Assembly: GCF_015767275.1 (NCBI RefSeq)
Contig: NZ_JADWMY010000014.1
Coordinates: 62,001-126,000 of the forward strand
DNA: 64,000 nt
Origin: Herbaspirillum sp. AP02
GTDB taxonomy: Bacteria > Pseudomonadota > Gammaproteobacteria > Burkholderiales > Burkholderiaceae_D
Reading direction: 5' to 3'
How positions within the stretch are numbered: position 1 is the stretch's first letter; each line of letters starts with the position of its first letter. The position numbers and the translations under genes are program-made. Below the pieces are notes generated by a model, which made no database searches, was not told the DNA's origin, and was given only the letters and a program-made list of their open reading frames with translations. Positions 36,160 through 44,650 of this stretch are shown in pieces.

Positions 36160-37101
36160 ATGGACGGCATTGCCTACCTGATCGGGGTGGATGGCGGCGG
36201 CAGCAAGACCCTGGTGCGGCTGGCCACGGCCGAGGGCCGCGTGCTGCAGGAAGCCAGCGGCGCCGGCTCGGCGCTGCGCAACGGCGCGGCCAAGGCATGG
36301 CAGGTGATCGGCCAGACCATCGAACGCGTCTTTGTGCAAGCCGCCCTGGCGCGCCCGGACGATGCGGCGCTGGCGGTCGGCATCGGCATCGCCGGCGAGA
36401 ACGTGGCACAGTGGTCGGCCGACTTTCGCGCCATGGCGCCGGCCTTCGGCGCGCTGGAGATCGTCAATGATGGCGTGGCCACACTGCTGGGTGCGCATGG
36501 CGGAGCGCCTGGCGCCATCGTCGCGGTCGGCACCGGTACCATCGGTCTGGCATTGGACACCGACGGCAGTCGCCGCATCGTCGATGGCTGGGGATTTCCC
36601 AGTGGCGATGACGGCAGTGGCGCCTGGATGGGCTTGCGCGCCCTGCATCATGCCCAGCTCGCACTGGATGGCCGCGCTGCCCGTGGCCCCCTGGCCGAGG
36701 CGGTACTGGCACTGTGTCGCGCCGAACTCCCCGCCGCCACGGCCAACGAGGAACGCGCCACCTTGCTGGACTGGCTGGCCCAGGCCGATCAGGCGGCCTT
36801 TGCCCGCGCCGCCCGGCCGGCGGTCCTGCATGCTGCGCAGGACGCTGCCGCCCGCGACATCCTGCAAACGGCAGCGGCCGAGATCGGCCTGATGATCGCC
36901 ACCCTGGACCCGGCACAGCGCCTGCCACTGGCCCTGTGCGGCGGACTGGCGGCGGCCTTGCAACCCTACCTCGATCAACGCCTGCAGGCGCGCATCGTCC
37001 CGGCGCAAGCCGATGCCGCCGGCGGCGCGCTGTTGCTGGCACAGCGCGCCCGGCAACAACAGGAAACCCCCGAGGAAAACCCAAAGGAAACCCCGGCATG
37101 A
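36160..37101 (+). CDS. BadF/BadG-family kinase, N-acetylglucosamine kinase-like
   Basis: This 313-residue protein has the ASKHA phosphate loop YLIGVDGGGSKTLVRLA at its N-terminus, then GIAGENV, VNDGVATLLGA and AVGTGTIGLAL. Together these match the BadF/BadG/BcrA ATPase family that includes mammalian-type GlcNAc kinase. It probably phosphorylates imported GlcNAc in the cytosol, which the ABC importer (unlike a PTS) delivers without phosphate. The stop overlaps the nagA start by 4 bases. A glucosamine kinase is an alternative. Confidence 0.83.
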   Translation: MDGIAYLIGVDGGGSKTLVRLATAEGRVLQEASGAGSALRNGAAKAWQVIGQTIERVFVQAALARPDDAALAVGIGIAGENVAQWSADFRAMAPAFGALEIVNDGVATLLGAHGGAPGAIVAVGTGTIGLALDTDGSRRIVDGWGFPSGDDGSGAWMGLRALHHAQLALDGRAARGPLAEAVLALCRAELPAATANEERATLLDWLAQADQAAFARAARPAVLHAAQDAAARDILQTAAAEIGLMIATLDPAQRLPLALCGGLAAALQPYLDQRLQARIVPAQADAAGGALLLAQRARQQQETPEENPKETPA

Positions 37102-38225
37102 ACGCACCGACCCAACTGCACGGCAACGTGCTGACCCCGCAGGGCTGGATCCAGGGCAACATGGTCTTCGACCAGCGCATCCGCGCCATCGACGGCCGGC
37201 CGCTGCGCCGCGAACCACGCGTCATCGACGAGGGCGACTACATCCTGCCCGGCTTCATCGACCTGCACGTGCACGGTGGTGGCGGGCGTGACGTGATGGA
37301 AGGCGGCGATGCCGTGCAGGTGCTGTCGCGCCTGCATGCGCGGCACGGCACCACCAGCCTGCTGGCCACCACCATGACGGCGCCGCTGGAAGAACTGGAA
37401 GTGGCCCTGCGCGCCATCGCCGACGCCTGCGGCAGCCGCCAGCCGGGGCGGGCGCGGGTGCTGGGGGTGCATCTGGAAGGGCCGTACATCAATCCCGGCA
37501 AGCTGGGCGCGCAGCCCGACTTTGCCATCGAGGCCTCGCTGGAACAGGTCGATTACCTCAACAGCCTGGCGCCGCTCAAGCTCATCACCATCGCCCCCGA
37601 AGTGGATGGCCACCTGAAGCTGGTCTGCAAGCTGGCCCATCGCGGCATGAAGGTACAGATCGGCCATACCGCCGGCAGCTATGACGATGGCGTGGCCGCA
37701 CTGGCGCACGGTGCCTCGGGCTTCACCCACCTGTTCAATGCCATGAGCGGCTTCCATCACCGCGCTCCCGGCATGGTGGGCGCGGCGCTGGCACATGCCA
37801 CCTATGCCGAACTGATCCCCGATCTGCTGCACGTCCACCCGGGTGCCATCCGCGCCGCCCTGCGTGCCATCCCGCGCCTGTTCTGCGTGACCGATTCCAC
37901 GGCCGCCGCCGGCATGCCCGATGGCGACTATGCGCTGGGCCGGCAGGTGGTGCACAAGTGCGCCGGTGGTGTGCGGCTGGACGACGGCACCCTGGCCGGC
38001 AGCGTGCTGACCATGGACCAGGCACTGCGCAACCTGATCACGCTGGGCATGGACGTGGCCGAAGCCTCGCTACGCACCTCGACCTATGCCGCCGATTATC
38101 TGGGTCTGTCCGACCGCGGCCGCCTGGCCACCGGTTGCCATGCCGACGTGGTGGTGCTGGACCGGCATTTCGCCATCAAGGCCGTCTATGTGGAAGGAGA
38201 AGAGATTGACCTCGCTGATGCTTGA
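37098..38225 (+). CDS. nagA: N-acetylglucosamine-6-phosphate deacetylase
   Basis: From ATG 37098 (aaaggaaa upstream, overlap of 4 bases with the kinase gene) the protein has 375 residues, close to E. coli NagA. Visible motifs: DLHVHGGGGRDVMEG, HLEGPYINPGKLGAQ with the catalytic-site Glu, QIGHTAGSYDDG, FTHLFNAMSGFHHR and VTDSTAAAGMPDG with the catalytic Asp. It removes acetate from GlcNAc-6-P to give glucosamine-6-P. A longer frame upstream of 37098 is not real protein. Confidence 0.95.
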   Translation: MNAPTQLHGNVLTPQGWIQGNMVFDQRIRAIDGRPLRREPRVIDEGDYILPGFIDLHVHGGGGRDVMEGGDAVQVLSRLHARHGTTSLLATTMTAPLEELEVALRAIADACGSRQPGRARVLGVHLEGPYINPGKLGAQPDFAIEASLEQVDYLNSLAPLKLITIAPEVDGHLKLVCKLAHRGMKVQIGHTAGSYDDGVAALAHGASGFTHLFNAMSGFHHRAPGMVGAALAHATYAELIPDLLHVHPGAIRAALRAIPRLFCVTDSTAAAGMPDGDYALGRQVVHKCAGGVRLDDGTLAGSVLTMDQALRNLITLGMDVAEASLRTSTYAADYLGLSDRGRLATGCHADVVVLDRHFAIKAVYVEGEEIDLADA

Positions 38226-39228
38226 AGAAGCCCGCTCGGCCGCCCGCTACGTCGCGGTGCAACTGACCCACGACCAGCAGCGCTATGCCGAACTGGGCGC
38301 CCGCCTGCGGGCCAGGCCGCCCACCAATGTGGTCACGGTGGCGCGTGGCAGCTCGGACCACGCGGCCGCCTATTGCGCCTATCTCATCATGGCGCGCCTG
38401 GGCCACATCGTGGCCTCGCTGCCGATGTCGCTGGTGACCCTGAACCAGGCGCCACTGCAGGTGCGCGACGCGCTGGCCATCGCTGTTTCGCAATCGGGAC
38501 AGAGCCCGGATGTGGTGGAACCGCTGCGCTATTTCCGCGCCCATGGCGCCACCACGGTGGCGCTGGTCAACCATGCCGATTCGCCGCTGGCGACGGCGGC
38601 CGAGTGGAGCTTGCCACTGCATGCCGGCGTGGAGTCGAGCGTGGCCGCCACCAAGAGCTTCATCGCCAGCCTGGTGGCGGGCGCCCTGCTGACGGCGCAC
38701 TGGCAGGACGATGCCGCGCTGCTGGACGCCCTGGGGCAGTTGCCACAAGCCCTGGAGACGGCCACCCGATGCGACTGGTCAGAAGCGATCGAGGCGCTGA
38801 CGCCGGCCAGCAGGATCATGGTGGTCGGCCGTGGCACCGGCTTCCCGCTGGCGCTGGAGGCCGCGCTCAAGTGTAAGGAGACCTGCGCCATCCAGGCCGA
38901 AGCCTTCAGCGGCGCCGAGATCAAGCACGGGCCGATGGCGCTCATCGAGGAGGGGTATCCGCTGCTGATGTTCGCCCCTCGTGGTCCGGCCCAGGCCGGC
39001 ATGCTGGCGCTGGCGGCCGAGATGCGCGTGCGCGGTGCCAGGGTGCTGCTGGCCGCGCCGCAGGACGTGGTGGAGCGTGACCTCACCCTGCCGGTGGCGG
39101 CCACGCCGGACCTGGACCCGATCGTCGCCATCCAGGCCTTCTACGTGATGGCGGCGCAATTGTCGGCAGCACGGGGCATGGATGCGGACCGGCCGCGCCA
39201 CCTCAACAAGGTGACCCGGACCAGCTGA
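38206..39228 (+). CDS. SIS-domain glucosamine-6-phosphate deaminase/isomerase (GlmS-C-like)
   Basis: The protein has two SIS domains. Motifs include ARGSSDHAAAYCAYLI, SQSGQSPDVVEPLRYF, ESSVAATKSFIASLVAGALL, and AEAFSGAEIKHGPMALI, the phosphosugar-site block of the GlmS isomerase half. It lacks the glutamine amidotransferase domain, so it likely deaminates and isomerises glucosamine-6-P to fructose-6-P (NagB-II type). The TTG at 38206 is chosen because aaggag lies 6 to 8 bases upstream; ATG at 38218 is an alternative. It overlaps nagA by 20 bases. Length is 340 residues. Confidence 0.88.
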   Translation: MTSLMLEEARSAARYVAVQLTHDQQRYAELGARLRARPPTNVVTVARGSSDHAAAYCAYLIMARLGHIVASLPMSLVTLNQAPLQVRDALAIAVSQSGQSPDVVEPLRYFRAHGATTVALVNHADSPLATAAEWSLPLHAGVESSVAATKSFIASLVAGALLTAHWQDDAALLDALGQLPQALETATRCDWSEAIEALTPASRIMVVGRGTGFPLALEAALKCKETCAIQAEAFSGAEIKHGPMALIEEGYPLLMFAPRGPAQAGMLALAAEMRVRGARVLLAAPQDVVERDLTLPVAATPDLDPIVAIQAFYVMAAQLSAARGMDADRPRHLNKVTRTS

Positions 39229-39236
39229 GGTCGCTG

Positions 39237-40124
39237 TCAGGCCTGTGCCTGGCGCGCTTCTTCGATGAAGGCGCGCAGGTAGTCGATGTCGACGTCGCTC
39301 TCGCGCGCGCCCAGGTAGATGTGCTTGGCGATGCCCTGCTTGCCCAGGCGCACCGGCACCACCGCCATCTGCTCGGCATACTCCAGCACCAGCCAGCGCG
39401 GCAGAGCCGCCACGCCGCGCCCGCTGGCCACCATCTGCAGCATGATGTCGGTGGTCTCGATGGTCTTGTGCCGGCGCGGCACGATTCCGGCCGGCGCCAG
39501 GAAGTGGGTATAGATATCGAGCCGGTCCACCGGCACCGGGTAGGTCACCAGCACTTCATTGCTCAACTGACGGGGCTTGACGTAGTCGGCGTCGGCGAGG
39601 GGATGGTCGGCCGCCACCACCAGCACCTGCTCGTAGTCGAACACCGGCTCGAACACCAGACCCGGCTTGTCCAGCGGATCGGGCGTGACCAGCAGGTCGA
39701 TCTCGTAGCCGAACAGGGCGCCGATGCCACCGAACTGGAATTTCTGCTTGACGTCCACATCCACGTCCGGCCAGGCCGCCAGATAGGGTGAAACCACCTT
39801 CAACAGCCATTGGTAACAGGGATGGCATTCCATGCCGATACGCAAGGCGCCACGCTCGCCCTGGGCGAACTGGCGCAGCCTTTCCTCGGCCAGGCTCAAT
39901 TGCGGCAGTACGCGGTTGGCGACCGCCAGCAGGTACTGGCCCGCCTGGGTCAGGCGCAGATGACGCCCTTCGCGTAGCCAGATGTCGGTACCGAGCTGCT
40001 GCTCCAGCTTCTTCATGCTGTGGCTCAGGGCCGACTGGGTCACGTGCAGGACCCCGGCCGCTGCGGTGAGCGAGCCCTGGCGTTCGACTTCCTGGACGAT
40101 GGAGAGGTGGATGCGATCCAGCAT
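39237..40124 (-). CDS. metR: LysR regulator of methionine metabolism, MetR-like
   Basis: This 295-residue protein has the winged helix LSIVQEVERQGSLTAAAGVLHVTQSALSHSMKKLEQQLG and the MetR block LRIGMECHPCYQWLLKVV at the start of its effector domain. MetR activates metE/metH genes in response to homocysteine. Here no met gene is divergent; a small secreted protein gene is. It is convergent with the amino-sugar operon, ending 9 bases after it. The regulated genes are therefore probably elsewhere. Confidence 0.85.
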   Translation of the reverse strand: MLDRIHLSIVQEVERQGSLTAAAGVLHVTQSALSHSMKKLEQQLGTDIWLREGRHLRLTQAGQYLLAVANRVLPQLSLAEERLRQFAQGERGALRIGMECHPCYQWLLKVVSPYLAAWPDVDVDVKQKFQFGGIGALFGYEIDLLVTPDPLDKPGLVFEPVFDYEQVLVVAADHPLADADYVKPRQLSNEVLVTYPVPVDRLDIYTHFLAPAGIVPRRHKTIETTDIMLQMVASGRGVAALPRWLVLEYAEQMAVVPVRLGKQGIAKHIYLGARESDVDIDYLRAFIEEARQAQA

Positions 40125-40235
40125 GATGATGAATGAAACTCATGGATGATTTGGATAGACGGATTTTACTTCATGTATCCGGCACACCATCATTGCACGG
40201 ACCGGCAGCTGGGCAACACGACTTCAGGCACTGAC

Positions 40236-40249
40236 ATTTCAATTGAAAT
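40236..40249. promoter_or_regulatory. 14-bp palindrome in the metR divergent region
   Basis: ATTTCAATTGAAAT is a perfect palindrome 112 bases upstream of metR and 125 bases before the small secreted-protein start. It resembles a regulator half-site pair (TTCA/TGAA) but not the usual TGAA-N5-TTCA order of MetR boxes. Confidence 0.3.
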
Positions 40250-40373
40250 ATTGGAGGCCGCTACTGACATCCTGGGTCAACCGGGCGCACGCAGACTACG
40301 TCCATGCCAGCCCAACGCCAGACAGGCAAGGGGCAAGCAGACCAAGTCCCCCACCCTGACCGAGGAAACCATC

Positions 40374-40802
40374 ATGCGCCCATCCTTCCGTACCCTGTCC
40401 ACGCTGTGCAGCATCGCCGCCATCGGCACCCTGGCCGTGTTCGCCTCGGCCTTCAGCAACACCGCCTACGCCGCCTCCGACAGCGCGCTGGAGCAGGCAC
40501 TGTCGCCGCACCGCGCCATGGTGCGCACGGCACTGCAATCGACCAGTGGCAACGGGATGGGCGCGGCCAGTGGCAACGGTGGTGGCGCCATGATGCAAGT
40601 CACCGCCAGCAGCGAATCCTCGTCCTGTCGCACCCTGCGCATGCAAGCCGAGCGCGCCCGCACCAATGAGCCGAGCAGTGTGCAACGCGACCCCACCCCC
40701 GGCACCCTGCGCGATGGCCGCTTCACCATGACCGGTCCCGGTTCCATCGAATATGGCGAACGCGCCCGGCTGGAATCGCGCTACATGACCGAGTGCCGGT
40801 GA
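40374..40802 (+). CDS. Small secreted protein of unknown function
   Basis: From ATG 40374 (cgaggaaac upstream) the protein has 142 residues. The signal peptide runs about residues 1-37 (LCSIAAIGTLAVFASAFSNTAYA). The mature part is Ser/Gly/Arg-rich, with a Gly/Asn stretch (SGNGMGAASGNGGG) and charged blocks, and has only one Cys before the C-terminal Cys. No family was recognised. It has its own terminator at 40867-40895. Function is unknown. Confidence 0.75.
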   Translation: MRPSFRTLSTLCSIAAIGTLAVFASAFSNTAYAASDSALEQALSPHRAMVRTALQSTSGNGMGAASGNGGGAMMQVTASSESSSCRTLRMQAERARTNEPSSVQRDPTPGTLRDGRFTMTGPGSIEYGERARLESRYMTECR

Positions 40803-41178
40803 GAGTGGATTCCAGGAATTTTTCCAGCTCCTGAAACTAAGTTTTTTATCTCCTTGTAGTGCTTCCAGGCAGGCCGAACCGGTCTGCCTTTTTTTATTTA
40901 TCTGACAAAGCACTGACATCACCATTTTCCTGTAACCCAATACCAGCGGGCATATGGCGTCAGCACTTTGTAAGGCTTTTGCGCAATTCTCACCAATGAT
41001 CGTCTTTGATTCTTGCACGAACCTTTCTTTGCAACGGCTCTCAAAACTTAACAATCAACGACATCTTGCGCCGTTACATCCCATCACAATTTCATCGTCA
41101 ACTGCGTGGTACGGCGTGTCGTTATCCACATCATTCACCCGCCGTTTCCATCATCCGTACCGGATCGAGGACAAGAAC
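40803..41178. other. Intergenic region between the secreted protein and DUF3300 genes
   Basis: The 376 bases hold the terminator at 40867-40895 and an A/T-richer stretch to 41178 with poly-purine and poly-pyrimidine runs but no clear promoter pair. The DUF3300 start at 41179 has gaggaca 6 bases upstream. No RNA gene or further gene was seen. Confidence 0.55.
40867..40895 (+). terminator. Rho-independent terminator of the small secreted protein gene
   Basis: A 9-bp stem with one G-T pair (AGGCAGGCC against GGTCTGCCT) and a 5-base loop is followed by TTTTTTT. It lies 64 bases after the stop at 40802. Confidence 0.88.
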
Positions 41179-42912
41179 ATGACAACAAGAAACAGCCATC
41201 GCGCCATCATCGTTTCCGCTTCGCTCCTGAGTGCCATCCTGGCACTCTCGGCCTGCGAGAAAAAGGACAATACCGACACCCCGCCGCCCAATGCGGCAGC
41301 GTCGGCCACGCCCACCGCCACGAGCGCACCGGCCTACGTGCCGCCGACGGCGGCACAGCTGTCGCAGATGGTGGCACCCATTGCACTGTTTCCGGACAAG
41401 CTGGTGGCACAGGTACTGGCCAGCGCCACCTATCCCGACCAGATCGTCTCGGCCAACCAGTGGCTGGGCCAGAACACTGCGCTCAAGGGCGACATCCTGC
41501 AGGCTGCTGAAGACCGGGAGCCTTGGGATGTCAGCGTGAAGTCGCTGACGATGTTCCCGGCAGTGCTGTCGCAGATGGCCGCCAACCCCGACTGGACGCG
41601 GGCGCTGGGGGATGCCTTCGTCAATGATCCGAACGACGTCATGAACGCCATCCAGGCCTTGCGACTGCGCGCCCAGCAGGCCGGCAACCTGAAGAATTCC
41701 TCGCAGCTGCGGGTCTCCACCACGGTGCGCAGCAGCCAGGGTCAGTCGCTCCCGCAAGCTGCGGAGCCGGTTCCTGTCTATGCCGGAGCGCCGGTGATCG
41801 CACCGCCGCCACAGACCATCGTGATCGAATCCAGTCAGCCCGATACCGTCTACGTGCCTGCCTACAACCCGACGGTGGTCTACGGCCCGCCGGTTCCGAC
41901 CTATCCGGGTTACGTCTATCGTCCGCCCAGCCATGTGGAAAACGACGTGGTGATCGGCGCGCTGTCATTCGGGGTCGGTGTCTTCGTCGGCGAAGCCATC
42001 AACCATCACGCCGACTGGGGCTGGCATGACTGGGGCATGCACTGGGGCGGTGCGCCCGGCGGCGGGCAGGCTGGCCCGGGTTGGCAGCGTCCGGCGGTGG
42101 TGTACAAGAATACGACTTATGTGTCGCACTCGACCACGGTCATCAACCGCGTGACCAACAATAACGTGACCATCAACAACAACCGGGTGGTGAACAACAA
42201 TATCGATAACGTCCATAACGTTAGCAATGTCAGCAACGTCAACAATGTCAGGAACCTGAACAATGTGAGTAATGTGGACGAGCGCAACATCACCCGTAAC
42301 GAGACGCGCATCGACCATCGTCCAGAAGCTGCCGCAACCAAGCCGGCCGCCATGAGCATGCCGCACTTCGCCGCCAGCGATGCGCGCGTCGGCGCCATGC
42401 CGGCGAGCCACCCGCAAACGCAACAGGCACAGCAACAGACACAGCAACATCCGCGGCAGGCACCGGAGACCGCCAACAACCAGCACCAGGAAGCAGTGGA
42501 AAAGCAGGCCGCCCAGGCCAATGCCGCACGTCAGCACGAGGAGATGGAGCAGCAGGCCAACCGCGAACGCCAGCAGGCACAGCAGAATGCGGCCCAGCAA
42601 GCCCGGCAACAGGCCGAGCAACACCAATCAGCGGCCCAGAGGCAGGAAGCCGCCCATGAACCAGCCCGGCCGGCCGAACGCAGGGAAGTGGCGACCGCGC
42701 CTCAGCCTGCGCATCCCGCAGCGGCCGCCCGACCGGAACCCCGCCAGGAAGGCCGGCCGGTTCATACCCAGCAGCTACCGGCAGAAAAGCATGAGAGCGC
42801 CACGCGCGAACATGCTTCTGAGCAGCATGCCGCCCAGAAGCACGAGCCGGCCAAACATGAGGAAGAAAAACGCGGCGATGAGCGGCGCGAAGCCGAGAAG
42901 CACAGCGGCTGA
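41179..42912 (+). CDS. DUF3300 lipoprotein with Asn/Val repeats and a Gln/Ala/His-rich tail
   Basis: The protein has 577 residues. The lipobox LALSAC predicts a lipoprotein anchored after Cys at about residue 25. The DUF3300 region (residues about 55-260) includes QMVAPIALFPDKLVAQVLASATYP and VYVPAYNPTVVYG. From about 330 to 375 lies an Asn/Val-rich run with repeated N-V or N-N steps (NNVTINNNRVVNNN, then VSNVSNVNNV). From 400 to the end is a Gln/Ala/Glu/His-rich region. The role of DUF3300 proteins is unknown. It should be at the cell envelope. Confidence 0.85.
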   Translation: MTTRNSHRAIIVSASLLSAILALSACEKKDNTDTPPPNAAASATPTATSAPAYVPPTAAQLSQMVAPIALFPDKLVAQVLASATYPDQIVSANQWLGQNTALKGDILQAAEDREPWDVSVKSLTMFPAVLSQMAANPDWTRALGDAFVNDPNDVMNAIQALRLRAQQAGNLKNSSQLRVSTTVRSSQGQSLPQAAEPVPVYAGAPVIAPPPQTIVIESSQPDTVYVPAYNPTVVYGPPVPTYPGYVYRPPSHVENDVVIGALSFGVGVFVGEAINHHADWGWHDWGMHWGGAPGGGQAGPGWQRPAVVYKNTTYVSHSTTVINRVTNNNVTINNNRVVNNNIDNVHNVSNVSNVNNVRNLNNVSNVDERNITRNETRIDHRPEAAATKPAAMSMPHFAASDARVGAMPASHPQTQQAQQQTQQHPRQAPETANNQHQEAVEKQAAQANAARQHEEMEQQANRERQQAQQNAAQQARQQAEQHQSAAQRQEAAHEPARPAERREVATAPQPAHPAAAARPEPRQEGRPVHTQQLPAEKHESATREHASEQHAAQKHEPAKHEEEKRGDERREAEKHSG

Positions 42913-42943
42913 ACGCTGATCGTCCCGGCGCTGCGCTAGACAA

Positions 42944-42971
42944 CAGGGCCGCTCTTGGGCGGCCCTGGTTT
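42944..42971 (+). terminator. Hairpin downstream of the DUF3300 gene
   Basis: CAGGGCCGC and GCGGCCCTG form a 9-bp perfect stem with a 6-base loop, 32 bases after the stop at 42912. Only a short GTTT follows, so it is a weak terminator by T content. Confidence 0.5.
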
Positions 42972-43002
42972 GGGATGCTTCGTTGCCGCGCCGCGTGGAC
43001 GC

Positions 43003-43524
43003 TCAGCCGGTGATGCGATCAGGATCGCTGCGCTGGTCCAGCGTCAGCTGCAGTAGCGCCAGGTCCAGCCACTTGCCGAACTTGGTGCCGACCTGGGGTA
43101 GATGACCGACCTGCTCGAAGCCCAGCTTCTTGTGCAGGGCGATGGAGCCGACATTGCTGGCGTCGATGGCGGCCACCATTACATGCTTGCCCACGGCGCG
43201 TGCGCGCGGAATGAGCGCTTGCATCAGCGCCACGCCCAGCCCTGCGCCACGATGCTCCTTGTGGACGTAGACCGAGTGTTCCACCGAATGGCGGAAGCCG
43301 TCGAACGGGCGCCAGTCACCGAAGCTGGCATAGCCCAGCACCTTGTCGCCATCTACCGCCACCAGCACCGGATAGCCGAGCTGACGACGTGCGGCCAGCC
43401 AGTCATGGCGGTTCTTTTCATCGACCTGGGTATCGCTCCAGATGGCGGTGGTATTGACCACGGCGTCATTGAAGATCAGGGTGATGGCGGGGATATCGGC
43501 GGAGGTGGCGTCGCGGATCTGCAT
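43003..43524 (-). CDS. GNAT acetyltransferase, phosphinothricin/methionine-sulfone type
   Basis: This 173-residue protein has the GNAT fold of the Pat/Bar group: IRDATSADIPAITLIFNDAV, GYASFGDWRPFDGFRHSVEHSVYVH, the acetyl-CoA loop HRGAGLGVALMQALI, and ASNVGSIALHKKLGFEQVG. This group acetylates phosphinothricin or methionine sulfoximine in characterised members; the natural substrate is often unclear. It stands alone, 90 bases from the convergent DUF3300 gene. Confidence 0.87.
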   Translation of the reverse strand: MQIRDATSADIPAITLIFNDAVVNTTAIWSDTQVDEKNRHDWLAARRQLGYPVLVAVDGDKVLGYASFGDWRPFDGFRHSVEHSVYVHKEHRGAGLGVALMQALIPRARAVGKHVMVAAIDASNVGSIALHKKLGFEQVGHLPQVGTKFGKWLDLALLQLTLDQRSDPDRITG

Positions 43525-43704
43525 GATGTGGGCGGCTGGCTTGCCGTAATGAGAAATGGGGAATGGGGAATGGATGAGCCCATAGTGTAGCCCAAGACGG
43601 GCAGTGCTTCGGCAGCCGCCCGGCGGGCGGGGCGACAGCGACCGGGCAAAGGGCTTATAGTCCTGTCTTGGCCACTCATCAGCGCCCTTTCGACATCCTC
43701 AACC

Positions 43705-44136
43705 ATGAATCAACCCTACGGCGCCACCTATCGCGGCAAGCACATCAGCGTGGAGAGCACGCAGCAAAGGAACGGTGACGTGATCTGTTCGGTCCGCATC
43801 GACGGCGAACCGGCACCCGGCCTGCGCGGCAATCCCTTCGCTTCGCTGGCGGCAGCGCAGGTAGCCGGGGTCGCCTATGCGCGGGCGCTGATCGATACCC
43901 AGCTCGACAACGATGTGGCCGAACATCATGGCTACTTCATCCGCGTGAACAGCACCGAGCAGATCGACGGCAGCTGGGTCGGCAACTATCAGCTGCATCG
44001 CAATGACAATCCGGTCGCCTTCCGCCGCGTGACGTGCGACGACTTCCGTGGCAATACCATGGTGGAGGCGGAGCTGCACGCCATGGCCAGCGCCTTTCGG
44101 GCGGTGGATGCCGATATTGCGGCGGGTCGGCTGTAG
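43705..44136 (+). CDS. Hypothetical cytoplasmic protein (143 residues)
   Basis: The start at 43705 lies in a Cys-poor, Ala/Asp/Arg-rich frame: GATYRGKHISVESTQQRNGD, FASLAAAQVAGVAYARALIDT, then GSWVGNYQLHRNDNPVAF. No signal peptide or helix is predicted. No family was recognised. A TATAGT at 43656-43661, 18 bases after GCGACA, could be a promoter. The gene ends 4 bases before the 56-bp hairpin element at 44141. Confidence 0.65.
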   Translation: MNQPYGATYRGKHISVESTQQRNGDVICSVRIDGEPAPGLRGNPFASLAAAQVAGVAYARALIDTQLDNDVAEHHGYFIRVNSTEQIDGSWVGNYQLHRNDNPVAFRRVTCDDFRGNTMVEAELHAMASAFRAVDADIAAGRL

Positions 44137-44140
44137 CGAG

Positions 44141-44196
44141 CTAGGGCCTGTTCACATTTAATCTACGAGTGCAGATTAAATGTGAACAGGCCCTAG
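44141..44196. repeat. 56-bp hairpin element, copy 1
   Basis: Two perfect 24-bp arms, beginning CTAGGGCCTGTTCACATT and mirrored on the right, surround the 8-base loop ACGAGTGC. The right end (CCTAG) contains the TAG stop, read on the minus strand, of the ArsR gene. A near-identical copy is at 53921-53975. It is longer and more exact than ordinary terminators and has no T-run. A miniature mobile element or a REP-like repeat is possible. Confidence 0.8.
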
Positions 44197-44525
44197 GCCG
44201 CCTTGCGGCGGCGCGCCGGCAGCTTGTCGGATTGCGCCAGGATGGCACTGAGCAGGCCGGGGAAACGCTGTTCGATATCGGCGCTGCGCAGGGTGTTGAT
44301 GTGGGTGGTGCCGTTGCTTTCGGTACGCACCAGCCCGGCCTCGCGCAAGACCTTGAAGTGATGCGAGACGGTGGACTTGGGGCGCCCGCCATCGAGTTCG
44401 CCGCAGGTCGCGCATTCCACGCGGTCGAGATGGCGCACGATCTCCAGGCGGATCGAATCGCTCAGCGCGTAGAGCACGCGTTCCAGCACGAACTCGGCAA
44501 TCTCGGGATGTTTGTAGGGACGCAT
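44193..44525 (-). CDS. ArsR-family repressor of xenA
   Basis: The protein has 110 residues from the ATG at 44525; the longer frame upstream reaches into the xenA promoter and is not favoured. The winged helix includes VLYALSDSIRLEIVRHL and STVSHHFKVLREAGLVRT. C38 and C41 in ECATCGEL sit at the alpha-3 position that carries the metal site in ArsR-type sensors. It is divergent from xenA across 125 bases that hold a dyad. Its stop is in the hairpin element. Its effector may be a metal or a reactive carbonyl. Confidence 0.85.
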   Translation of the reverse strand: MRPYKHPEIAEFVLERVLYALSDSIRLEIVRHLDRVECATCGELDGGRPKSTVSHHFKVLREAGLVRTESNGTTHINTLRSADIEQRFPGLLSAILAQSDKLPARRRKAA

Positions 44526-44563
44526 CTGCAGGATGATACACCGTGGGTTATACTCCTTCCATA

Positions 44564-44581
44564 GTTCGAATATTTTCGAAC
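44564..44581. promoter_or_regulatory. Dyad operator in the ArsR-xenA region
   Basis: GTTCGAA-TATT-TTCGAAC is a perfect 7-bp inverted repeat between the divergent ArsR (44525) and xenA (44651) genes. ArsR dimers bind such dyads. A TATACT at 44549-44554 would be a -10 for xenA, which puts the dyad just downstream, where a repressor would block transcription. Confidence 0.6.
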
Positions 44582-44650
44582 CAACGAAACAGGCAACCGC
44601 AGTCGCGACGCCTGGCGCCCCATCATTCAACCCTGACAAGAAAATACTCC

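Noticed and set aside
36714..37097. N-terminal extension of nagA
   Set aside because: It is the shifted-frame shadow of the kinase-like gene; nagA begins at 37098 with its own Shine-Dalgarno and a 4-base overlap.
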